Shown here in pieces: positions 1 through 45,900 of a DNA stretch of 64,000 nucleotides. The notes under the pieces were generated by a model that saw nothing but the letters and a program-made list of their open reading frames with translations, was not told the DNA's origin and did no database searches. Source of the DNA: Theristus sp. LFF4_11 (taxonomy: Eukaryota > Nematoda > Chromadorea > Monhysterida > Xyalidae); the NCBI GenBank assembly GCA_030248135.1, contig JASANC010005474.1, positions 102,062 through 166,061 on the forward strand, read 5' to 3'. How positions within the stretch are numbered: position 1 is the stretch's first letter; each line of letters begins with the position of its first letter. The position numbers were made by a program, and so were the translations under genes.

Positions 1-1881
1 ATGTTCGCGGTTTTCCTTCGAGTCGGTTCGGTGTTGCTTACTAGGATTATTGTCGGCGATAATAATGGCAAGGAGTAGCTCAAAGTTTGCTCTTTTTTTA
101 TCCCACTCTCTTCTTCTGGTGTTGATCAGTGGACGATGTTTCGAAACAACGTCTATATTCAGAGGGACATTTATGTTGTCGGGTGAAACAGGAAATTTTC
201 AGCGCTGTTTAGGCAGTTTAGCAATACTTCGTAAGTAGCTAGCGTTCATTCTCAATAAATACGCAAAGCGTGCTGGTTTATTTTTACTCTGGAGTACGGA
301 AAAGTACATGTTAGGACTTCTCTTACTCATACAGCTTGCACAATGATTAGCTGCATTTATATGCTACAGGAAGTGCAAAGTACAAACGCAAGAGCGAAGA
401 CTAAATGTGGAAACTTGACAAACAGCCTAGATCTATCCCGTAAACAATACCTACGATCATAATTGGTTTCTAGTATGAATTTGAATGGTGGTTTAAAGCT
501 TTTGTCCGTCACCTGCTGCATTTATTTGCAAGTTTTCTTCCACTTACTGAGTATCATAAATCAGGGGTCACGTTTCTGCTACGTGCTAAGTGCTTCAAAA
601 GTTTACCGCGCGGGAAACAGCGTCACCAAGCACTTTGTAGCTGCACTGGCACTAGCATATTATTATATCGACTACTTCAACAAAAATCTGCACTCATGAA
701 AGCGAGACAAACTGCTGCTGCGCTGCTGATTGCTGTATTACTAATTACGGACTATGGTAATTGCCTTCGCATAATGCGTGTTGAGGCTTTTATTGCGCTG
801 TTGCAAAAGAATATGAACTAAAATACGAAGACGCTTTGAAAAGTTATAAACCGAAAGCTAATCGCATATGAAAGCGCGCATGAAAGTTGTTTTGTGTGAA
901 GAAATGAAAATACATGTTCTTTGCCTCGCCGACTATGCCCAGGTTCATATTTGTTCTCGAGCATGTTTGAATGAAGCACTGTTTCGAAACATGCCACCAC
1001 CCGTTTGGGATTCAGAGATTTTTTTCAACTGATTCAAACTGCGCGGACCAAATAATGATCAATTACATGCAGTTACTTGTCACGCACGAGCACTGCAATT
1101 TTTTGCAAACAACAATAACAAAACGACATGCGACTTGTTATCCATTATAAATGGAATTGGTAGTTTTTGCACAATTTTTTGTGCTGTCTTTTTATAAAAG
1201 CACAACGAAACGATCGAGGCGGATTTCCGAAACACGCTATAACGAAAGCAAAAACAAGCAGAAATCAAAAGCGGCTTGGTCACGCAATGCACGACTATAG
1301 AAACAAAACAATCAAGAAACGAAACAAATAAAAAACCGACACCAACAGAAAACAAAAAAAACGTGTGTGCAGCCAACAATAGTCGCTTACCTTTAGCACC
1401 TGCAGATTGAATGGAAAGTGAAAAAGAAGTTAAATAAACGATTCGCAGAAAAAAGAACAAAGTTTGGATTGAAAAATGTGGCACAGTTACAGATTTTCGG
1501 GGGTACAGATAAAAGGTAGTATAGATTGCCCTTTCGCAAGTTTTCGTGGTGATGAAAGTAGATTATGGCGGTCCAGAGTTTGAAATAATGTGCAAAAACA
1601 TGTTTACGACGGCTGCTGAAGAAGAAGAAACAGTTTTACAACAAATTCACCAAGTAAGTTTCCCTCGGTGGTGAACGGCGGTACAATATCAACACCGAGG
1701 AAAATAGGTCAACAAAAGGATCAACAAAGTGCTTATTTAAAACTCATTTGTTTCGTAAACTTTGTTGACTAATTTTCTCAGTGCACCACATGCTTCAATG
1801 ATAGACCTCTCTGGGTGAGTTGACACGAGTTAAAATGCAGATCAAAAATATAAAAAAAAACTTTTAGAAGACCCCGCTCAC
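1..1881. other. unc-13 intron, no supported gene
   Basis: This AT-rich stretch is the 5' part of the unc-13 intron that leads to the C1 exons. Only short chance frames are seen on either strand. Confidence 0.6.
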
Positions 1882-35957
<34,076 letters not shown>

Positions 35958-37396
35958 TGTCTCAATGTCTCGCCCCGGTCTAGAACATTACCGCCATTTT
36001 TTCGGGTTTCTTCCGGCTTGATGACGGTCCATCACGCAGCGGCTTGTTGCGTATTTTCAGTAAGTCGACTTTTTATATTTTGCTTTTTTGAATAATTTTC
36101 AGATTTTTTGTGTTTTTTGGTGATGTTGGCCACAGCCACAGACCGGTTTAATCCAGTATTTGTTGTGGACAATTGAACTAAAGACTGCGTGTGTTGTCGC
36201 GGTGGTTATAATCTGCGTTTTTTAATCATGTGCAGTTTTTCACGCTTCTGCGTTTCAAATCATGACTGAATTCCCAAGCGCATGATTTTTTTCTGTTCGT
36301 TAGCCTATTTTTCACGGTTCTCATTTCGCGGAAATTGTTTCTGTTTCAAAAGAGCGCTTGCAGTTTTATTGCAGACCATAAAAAGTAAAACCAAACTACC
36401 TACCACCCAAAAAAACCGTGCAAGCAAAGCAAAATAGAACAAACAAAAGCTATTGGAAGACAAAAACTGTAATTTCAATGATGCGTGTGTGTCATTTTTG
36501 GCTCGAATAGTATGTGCCAGCCAATCTTGACGACAGAAAAAATGCGATCGTAATGAGTGCGTAGAAGTAAACACGAGAAAAACGCACGACGCAAAGAAAC
36601 GAGCGGCAAAAGACAGAAAATTGCCACAGAAAACCTATCGCTGATAATAGACGCTGCATATTAGACCACGATCATTTTGCTGCCGTTTGCGGTGGGAAAA
36701 AGTAACGTCTGAGTGGTTGTTGTTGTTATTGTTGTTGTAAAAATGTTCTGTTTCTTTTGTGCAGCAACTTTTCATGTCAGTGATGTGGGACAGATGGACT
36801 TGTACAATATGAGACGAAATCTGGGACGCAAGAAAAATGGAAGCCACAAAACTTGCTTTGCCGGTGTACTTTTGCTTACACCTCGATGTATCGTGAAACA
36901 TGCGCGAGACACCAGAGGTTGTGGAGCAGTTTTTCATGATTGAATTTTTTTTCGTCCCTCGTTTCGTCTTGTGTGTTGTTGTCACTGAAATATTCCTCTT
37001 TTTGTCCGTATGTTTTGGAAAGAAACGCTTAGTGGCTTGGCCTAAACCTTGAATCGCTTACTCGATATGAGCTTAGATTTGTCGAACTTTCACAAAACAC
37101 AAATTTTATGGGTATTATTGGAAAAAATGACTAACCGCTTCCTACACACGACCTCACACGAAACAAAAGTAATGTGCACGAATGTACAAATGGATTTAGC
37201 AGAAACTGTTCTAAAAAAGTTCTGCAGCTTGTATTACTGCGGATTGCGTGATATCTAGTCACTCCTTAAAACACTGGAAGGAGCAGCGTTCAGTCTCGAG
37301 CTACTGTATCTAGATATCTTATATTCGTTTGTACGGCAAATACGTTTCATGTCCGTTTTCGCGCCGTGAACTGCGGAATAATCGTACTCTCACGCC

Positions 37397-37580
37397 AAAA
37401 AATGGCGTCTGAACAGGTGTCCGTTCCAGTGTCCCGTCCGCCTGGGTTTCGCGCGTGGTGTCCTGTCCCGGAAATAAAGTGGCAAAGGCCACACTCGGCG
37501 TTTTGGGCTACTTTTACCCATTTCCGGGACACCGTCACCATGGCGGACAGGCCAGCGGATACCGCGTTTTGTAGCGTGCC
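37397..37580. mobile_element. GGTGTCC-repeat element, copy D
   Basis: GGTGTCCGTTCCAGTGTCCC at the left, GGCGTTTTGGGCTAC and CATTTCCGGGACACCG in the core, and GGCGGACAGGCC at the right, paralleling copy A. Confidence 0.65.
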
Positions 37581-38307
37581 GGCTTGATCAGAAGAGATGC
37601 ACATTGAACAAGAGACTGTACGGTCTGACGACTTCTCGACCTGCGGTCTTCGCGCTTTCACCGAGAAAACGGTCTCCACTGAGCGCTCAGCAGTTCAGAA
37701 ACACCAAGAAATGGATGAAATGGATGCGTCAGTGTTTGTGAGCAACAATGACACGGAGATCCATTGCAGCTGTAAAAGGTGTATGGCGAAACATTTCAGA
37801 ATGACCGCTGTCCAGCTTGTGCTAGAAGGGCAGAAAAAGGCCACAAACAACACCGACGTTTTGAACATCCAGCCCTGACCTCACGGTGTCTAAAAAAGGT
37901 GCCGAAAAAAGCAGCCGACAACTTTGTCAGCCGATATAAAAAAATGTCCATGTGTATTGCGTGGCACGCACGATTTTCTGAGGCCAGCAACCGACAAATC
38001 AGCCACAATTCTGCGCATTGTACATCTCTGAGTGTTTCGCCGCCACACGCACACACACGTTTTAACTGTGAAAACGCATGTGCGCGAAAACGCGAAAAAA
38101 TGGCTGGCGTCAATTCCGCAAAGAGTGAGAGATACAAGAGAATGCGCTGGACACGCGAGATGAAAAAAACGGCTCGCCAAACTAGAAACTGGCTTCTTGT
38201 TATGCGGTGTGTATTTTCGGCGCACACACTGCGCTACTTGCAAATGCATTGACTTTTGCCTTCAAGTCGGCCCCGGTGTATTTTCAGTTCGGTGAGTGCA
38301 TAAAAGA

Positions 38308-38498
38308 CAGGGTGGTCCAAAAGGAAGGACTGTAAGGTTTGGTTTGAGGATTATGAGTGTATACGCATTGTAAAACACAAAAAATAAAGAAAAGTTATAA
38401 TTTTTAGATTTACAACAACACATGCAACGGAAAGTACATGAATACAATTCTTTTAAGCAACCAAACAAAATCTCCAACTCAACTTTCGGAGCACCCTG
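38308..38498. mobile_element. CAGGGTGGTCC-ended short TIR element
   Basis: CAGGGTGGTCCAAAAGG at the left is mirrored, with changes, by CTTTCGGAGCACCCTG at the right; TA follows the right end. The ends resemble those of the element at 63504-63812. Confidence 0.65.
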
Positions 38499-41400
38499 TA
38501 TGCTAGTTTTTTAGGCGAAAACTCGCGCTCACGAATTGCGGGAGTGAAGTGGTGATATTGATCTTGGCATTTCTTTCACGTGCGAATTTTCTTGAGATAT
38601 TTTGTTCAGCATGCCATCTTAGGGACGGTATAATTCAAAAGGATTTCTAAAATTAAATATCGCTCTACCCTCACAGCTTCATATAACCGTCGTGCAATAT
38701 TCTAATGAGGATTTTAATCAATCAAAAATGCATGAAATTCCTGTCTGCACGGTATAAAACTACGAGCATGGGTGGATGGTTAACAATCTCAGAGGATTTA
38801 CGCGCTTGGCTTACGTCAAAACCGGAATTCAACACAACGCCAGCGCACATGTACAATCTATCAAAAAACCGGCATTTAAAAGTAAAACAACGACCAATAT
38901 ATTCATCAACGTTTTACGGTTTACCATGTAAATGCATTTTTTATTCAACAGCACGCATGGGATCACGTGGACTACGATTTCAAAACAGAATTGAAAAGTT
39001 CAAAATAGTCATAACGAGCTTGTTCACCAGCGGAACGTGGTAAATCCGGTACACCTGTATGTACACATACTTGTACAATTAAAGTGGTGTATTGTGGCTT
39101 CTGCCAAAAAGGCACATCCAGCAAGCAAACACATCCTACGGTTCGACTGTTTGTAAGATCATGACTTACGTATGTGCCTACACAGCAAAAAAGTTAGTTT
39201 CGCAGCGCACGATGAAAAGGTACAAACATGCACACACATACACAGTACAGACGCAAGTAAAAGCCGTACGCTGTGTTGGGCGTAGCATGTCATGTACATG
39301 TGTGCGTGCGTGTGCGTTGTGCGGACACACCAACCGGCAGCTTTCCAAGCGTTGGCCGCTTTTGCTCCATCGCACGCACGCCGCGCTTACAAACGTTGAT
39401 GAAAACTATCCTACTCGAGGTGTATATGTGAGATGCTATAAGCAAACCTATGCTAACGTATACATGTATACAGCGTGTATAATCGTACAAAAAAAGCAAT
39501 ACTATTATACATGTGTATCGGGTTCAGCATCATACGCACCACACGTGCGTGCGTGCGTGAGAGGTTCGCAATCGCGTCTTCAACTTGCCACACTTCCAGT
39601 GCATTAAAAAAAATCACAGCGGCGCAGCTTATGGAAGATGCATGGAGTTTATGTCAAAGAAAGAACTCACCACTGCCGACGGGTGTGTGCGTGTTTGAAG
39701 ATCAGTGTGCAGAAATATTTTAAAAAGCTGATTTGAACGCGTCTAAATAACTATACCGTAGATTTTGTAAATGATGCAAACATGAGTAAACTGCAAACTT
39801 CTACAAACAACAACAACAAAAATGTCAAAAACATTTTTTGAGGAACAGTTCTGTATCCATACTGCAGCATATAATGCATAAATACATATCTATAAATTCC
39901 AGGATATGTACGTTCTCTTGTCTTTGCCATATATTCCAGAGTATAATAGCGTACATGGTTAGACACAACACAACAAACGCAAACTGCCCTGAAACTCAGC
40001 ATACAGGAAGAGCATCAACTATGTACAGGAGTACATGCTAGCTGGCTGGCAAAAGTGTAGCTAACAATCAGAAGCACGCGCAAGCGCGGAGTTCAAACAT
40101 ATACATGCATACACATATGTATATGTATGCATGTGCATGTCAATACGTACGTACATACAATGTCGTACTATTTATTATTATTAACACGGTCACATCTCGT
40201 TTTTGCGCGCATACGCACAATAATGTGAGGAACATAGATACAATTTCGGATCGATAATATGCCGCCAACAAGTTGCTTTAGCAGTGAAATTGTACATATG
40301 TGCGGTTGGTTGGTAAAAAATATCTGAAGTTTCGAAATTCATTTCAGTACACACACATACAAACACAGTGACTAAAGCTGTACCCTTATTGAAATTCATT
40401 ATGAAATAAGAAAAACGGCTGTGGATATGTATTGCGAACACAATCCAATATAATTCCGATGTGTCAAAGAACGTGTTTCGAGAAAAACTGTCTCATCTTT
40501 CAAAAAACCATATTGCCAACTTGTGTGGCCAACAACTCGGTCTTTTTGCCGTTATTTCTCAAAGCTTTTTCTGCCACTCGGTTTCTGATTGCCATTGCTT
40601 TTTCCCAACAGATCGGGGAACGTTGTTCATGAGGTTTTTTCTGAAGAAACACATTTCGAGTAGAAGCTAAATAAAAATTTCCAGCGCCTTGTTCCGTTTA
40701 ATGTTTTTTTCTATGTCCGTGTTCCTTTTGTCATGTTCTGCCCTAAAACAACTTTTTGTTTTCTACATGTGTAAAAAGGATGCAGGAGGCGCATTATTAA
40801 GTTTAAAAAATAAGTGAACCCCCTTTCAATAAGGTTTATTATTTTTAAAAACGCTTGTAACGTTCGAAACTCATATCACGAAGATTTTACATGGTGATGA
40901 TCAACTAAATTTAACCTAATGCATAAAACTGTTAGAACTAAACGTACAGGTAGTCGCTTCGCAAATAATCGGCATGAAGAAACTGTTTGTTAATTTAAAA
41001 ATTTTAAAACAGCCAGTCTGTATTCTTATAGCTGAAATATTCTGTTTTTCCTCTGTAATAGTGCCGTAACACGAGCTCCTGTAAATCGGTTTCATTCTGT
41101 CGGTGTAAAGTAAAAGTCTTAACAATAATGTTCAGTTGGCTAAAAGACAAATTTTCTAAATCACAGAACTTGATTTCAGGGTGTAACTAAATTTCAAGTG
41201 AAGATTTTCGCTGATGAGATACGACATCACAGAGACATGGAAAACGTTTCTCAACCTTTAAATAGTAGCAGCCTTAAAAAGTTTAAAAACATTCTTAACA
41301 ACTCTGTTGTATGTGACCAATGTTGTAAATGGGTGTGACCAAGGTTTGTGCATGGTGGATTTCGAGCAAGATAAAAAATACCGCGTTATGTGGATTTAAA

Positions 41401-42176
41401 GCAAAATACAATATCTTCCAAGTCCGACATTACGTTTTAAAAATGGAGTGATCTTTAATTAGTATAAGTGCAAAAAGACTATGCTTAACTAAGCTTATGT
41501 ATCTACGTGCAGTGCTAGATCCCTTAGTTGGGTAAGGAAATCATATTTGATGGAAAGAAATTAGGGATTTCTTTGGTTATGGATTCAGGAAAGAAAATTT
41601 ACCAAATTATGGTAAACAAAGTATTATGCATTTAATTACTACATAACATAACGATACACCTTTAAAGAGACTGAAACGTTGCTTAAAAAAGCTATCTAAA
41701 AGCAGATTCCAAAAGTTTGGAGTTTAGGCGATTTAAAACGATTGAAAACGATGAGATATGCACATCACATGCACAAATGTATCGTTCTCAGCAATAGTAA
41801 GCCACAAAGAAAACCACCACAAACTGTTCGGTGCTAATGAGCAAGTAGTAAGTACATGCACATGATGACGAACCTTTTTTTACCATAGCCCATCATTTTC
41901 ATGCTTCTTATCAGAGTTGTGCTAGAAAGACAAAACAACACCGCGTACTAAAACAACAACAACTACAAACCAAACGAGCGTCGAAACGAACATGCTCGTG
42001 TTGCACATATGTACGTAGCTGATTGCTCGGATGGTCCAGGAATAGATTTGCAATTGCGCTGATTAAATGCGCATATGACGTAAGCGCGCAGAGCTAGTGC
42101 CGTTTAGGAGCTGCACGAGCAAGAGAAATACAGGTCAGTTATATAAAAGATTCATGTTTCTGTTTCAGCAATCATA

Positions 42177-42991
42177 TGTAGTGTGTATTTCTGCCACACA
42201 ACCCTAAAGCGCCGTATTCGCCAGCAGTCGCCACACGCGCTGTTCATCCACGTGGTCGTCTGCTGTGAACGCTAAACTACTTTCGCGTCTATACGGCTAG
42301 TGTTGAAACGTTGCGGTGGAACGCCCGTTGTGATGGTGCACACAGTGAACGCTGCACACTGAATGCGATCACGCACACAGTGGCTTATAATGACACACAC
42401 ATTTGATACTCTCTAACTTTTGCACTGAGCCATTATCTGCTCTCTGCCACTCATTCACGCAGTTATATGGGTTCCAAAACCTATATAAAGGCGAGAATTC
42501 GTGCCGAGATTCAGATGCTACAACTGCTACATTATCTCTCTTCAATACAGTCACCTATACTGTCATTTCAATATGTGAATCAATATTTCGTGCCCTCGCC
42601 TTGTATTTTTATATTAACTGTGGTACCGTTTGAGTACTGATAAAAACTGTTCTTGACTTAAGTTTTCGTCCGTTGGTGAAACAACCGCCGAGTAACGTAG
42701 GTCAACCTTTGTAAACCGCCGCAACCAACCAAAGTTGTTGCTATCCGGTGAAACCAAACTCGTCTCTAGGTAAAGGCCCTAGATCGAACGTTTGGTGGAA
42801 TCGACACGCAGTAACTTTAACGGAAGATAGTGCCTACTTCCGTGGTTCTTTTTGAAGTAACGCTGCCCTGTCGCCTGAAAGAATGAGCTATGAGCTTAGC
42901 TCGACTGACACCCGGCACTTGTAGCGCCTTCATTCAAACGAGTGTTGGCCGAGTAGTCGAAACGGCTGAAGGCTCGCCGAATGACACTACA
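42177..42991 (+). repeat. 5' LTR
   Basis: 815 bp, TGTAGTG...CACTACA. It contains a TATA box and, at its 3' end, the start codon of the internal ORF. Confidence 0.95.
42481..42490 (+). promoter_or_regulatory. TATA box in the 5' LTR
   Basis: CTATATAAAG lies about 400 bp upstream of the ORF start, and the same site is at 51523-51532 in the 3' LTR. It would place transcription start near 42510. Several short upstream ATGs follow, one overlapping the ORF start (42883). Confidence 0.6.
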
Positions 42992-45900
42992 AATGGAGGT
43001 CACGCCTCGAGCATGAACGAGGATTGCACTGACACAAATGGAGGTCACGCCTCGAGCATGAACGAGGATTGCACTGACACAAATGAAAGCTGCGCCTCGA
43101 GCATGAACTCGGGTTACCCGACATGTGGAGGTTCCGCCTCGAGAACGAACTCAAGCAGGGCTACCGCTACATGTGGAGAACCCTGTTGTGAGCAAGAACT
43201 TGAGATGGATGGCACCACTCGTCGGACAACGAAAGTCGCGTCTCCGGATGCGCAAACTGCGAAAGTAGCAGGACTAGCATCCTCGGATGTGAAACTGCGA
43301 AAACCGCAAAACTCCAAAGTCGCGTCTCCGGATGTGCAAACTGCAAAAGTAACAGGACTAGCATCCTCGGATGTGAAAACTGCGAAATCCGCAAAACTCA
43401 AAGTCGCGTCTAAGAGCGTGCAAACTGCGAAAGTAACAGGACTAGCATCCTTGGATGTGAAAACTGCGAAATCCGCAAAACTCAAAGTCGCGTCCCTGGA
43501 TGCGCAAACTGCGAAAGTAACAGGACTAGCATCCTCGGATGTGAAAACTGCGAAATCCGCACAAACTAAAGCCGCATCCACGGATGTGCACACGGCGAAA
43601 ATCGCCAAAGACGTATCTCCGGATGCGCAAATCAAAGACGTATCCTTGGGTACGCACACCAAAGACGCATCTAAGGATGTGCAAACTGCGAAAGTCGCTA
43701 AAAACGCATTTTCTGATGCGCAAACCAAAGACGCGAAAAAGAACTCGCAATCTGCGACTATCGCTAAAACTGCGACAGCAGTGCCACGAAGCGCCAAGAC
43801 CCGTAAAAAGGTTGACAGTGCTTTTGTTGGTGAAAAGAAAGGAGTGATATCAGATCCGCAAAAGAAGGAACTACCACCTTCAAGGCAAAATCTGAGTAAT
43901 ACAGCCAGCGGCACCCAAACAAAGGGAACAAAACGCTGCAAAGGTGACACTCAAGCCAACTCTGGCTCGGACCAACCTTCTGACGTTGAATCACGTTCCA
44001 ACGTGATTTTTACTGATGAAGACCATTTCGAACAACCAGACGTCGAACTCGGATTCTTTGCCGAAACAGACGTGGTGTCGCCATTGAAAAGAACAAAAAA
44101 GAAGGACCACACTGGAAACGCTCCAGAAGCGTGGACAGAAGTCAAAAAGAAGCAGAAAGAACCAAAACTGAAGTCACAGAACCCCAGAAAGGGTCAAGTC
44201 TTCACAGCATCCAAACCTGGACAAGGTGCATTGGCCTCCAACTCTGGACAAGCCACACCAGCCTCCAAACATGGACAAGCAACTGCAGCCTTCAAAAGTG
44301 GACAAGCTGTTACGGCTTCCAAAAACTTGAAAGCCACATCAGCCTCCAAACAAAAACAACCTGCAGTAACCTCCAAACCTGGACACACTGCGCCAGCTAA
44401 CAAGCCTGGTCGTGTTGAATCAGCCTTTAAAGCTGTACCAACCACCACACTTGCTCAAGCTGAAACAGCCTCCAAACATGGATTTGCTGTGAAAACCCAG
44501 AAAAAGGAGAAAGCTGAACCAACCATGAAAAGTGGCAAATTTGCACAAACCACGAACAGTGGACCATCAGCATTGCAGCCACTTCCATCGTTGGATAAGC
44601 CTCCGAAACCAACGCAAAATGACTTGAACCAAACACGCACGGATACGTCAAACATTCCGTGTACCCCAAGTCACACTTGCAGCAAAACACGATCAAAATC
44701 AAAACGTGTTTCATGCACCATGTGCCTTGGATGTGGTTCACCAGAAAAACAACCAAAGAAATCTGTGAGCCCAAACAAGGCCGCAGCATCTTTGAAATCG
44801 GTTCAACCTGAAAAGGGCACAAAACCATGTGTGCAAACTGACCAACCAGCTGAGGTGAAAAACCAAAAATCAGCACCATCCACCATCAAAAACTCGAAAA
44901 CCGAGACAAGCAAACAAACGCCTGATTCTGGTGTGAAAGCACAGAAAACCTCGAAGAAATCTGTTGCGAAAGCACGGAACAATTCGAAGGAATCTTTGGC
45001 TTTCAAAACAGACAACCAAAATCAAGCTCACTCAACCAAAGTGACGCCTAAGGTTGAAACACCACAGAAACCGAAACCTACGGGTACGGAAACTGAGGGT
45101 GCAAAATCAACCCAAACCAAGCAAGAACCGCCTTCAAACGCGGACAAGCAGAGTTCCAACTCTGAAAACCGTTCAATCAGTGAAAAACATCACGAAAGTG
45201 AGACGCATTTTACTGACCTGCAAAACAACGACGCACAAGCGTCAACCGACCAAAATTCAGGTCATGACAGTGTGAACGATTCGTTTGCTTTGGTCGACAT
45301 CTCGTTGCCCAAGCAGTCGCTATCTGAACACCAGAATGAAAGTGAGCCTGACCTCAAGGCCGAAACTGCTTGCAATAAGCTGGCAGAGTTGACCATTGAC
45401 AACAATCGGTCAGAAAATGAAACAGACACCGAGGTGATGCCTGAGATTGTCATGTTTGATGGTCAAGGCATGGTAACGATGAAAAATCGTTTTCCATTCC
45501 AAAATGTGTTCTGTTCACCTGACTACGATCCAGCAATCAAAGCTATTGCCGAAATGTCGTTTGAACAGAAACAAACGATTATTCCGAAGAGGGAAAATTT
45601 CGATTGGTTGAAGACCATGCCTGACTACGAAATGTGGTTTGCGCATAACACCGACGAACCTTACCCTCACAAGCTCAAGGAGCTGGAACGTGTCCTGATC
45701 GAAAAACATCTAATGGACACACCAATCATTCGCGTGAAAGACGAACAAGGCAATATGTCGTACCAATTGAATTGGTACCCATATCGCAACATCTATCGCG
45801 CACCTGACTACCAGCCGGAATACAAACAAATCCGGCGCATTCCAATCGAGCGTGTTTTGCCGATTGCAATGAACCGACAAAACCGTGAATGGATGAAGTC

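Larger units (their letters stand above)
35958..42176. other. Spacer between unc-13 and the LTR element
   Basis: No gene supported on either strand. It contains a GGTGTCC element (37397-37580), a CAGGGTGG-ended element (38308-38498), CA/TG-rich microsatellite stretches and many TACATGTA palindromes. The 5' UTR and promoter of the unc-13 long isoform presumably lie in its first part, without a clear signal. Confidence 0.55.

Noticed and set aside
1551..1661. Plus-strand exon-like stretch (MKVDYGGPEFEIMCKN...) ending at GTAAGT
   Set aside because: It has a good donor but no supporting acceptor, partner exon or family match; left out as unproven.
44630..44760. Cys cluster CTMCLGCG as a Gag zinc knuckle
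   Set aside because: The spacing does not fit C-x2-C-x4-H-x4-C and there is no His.
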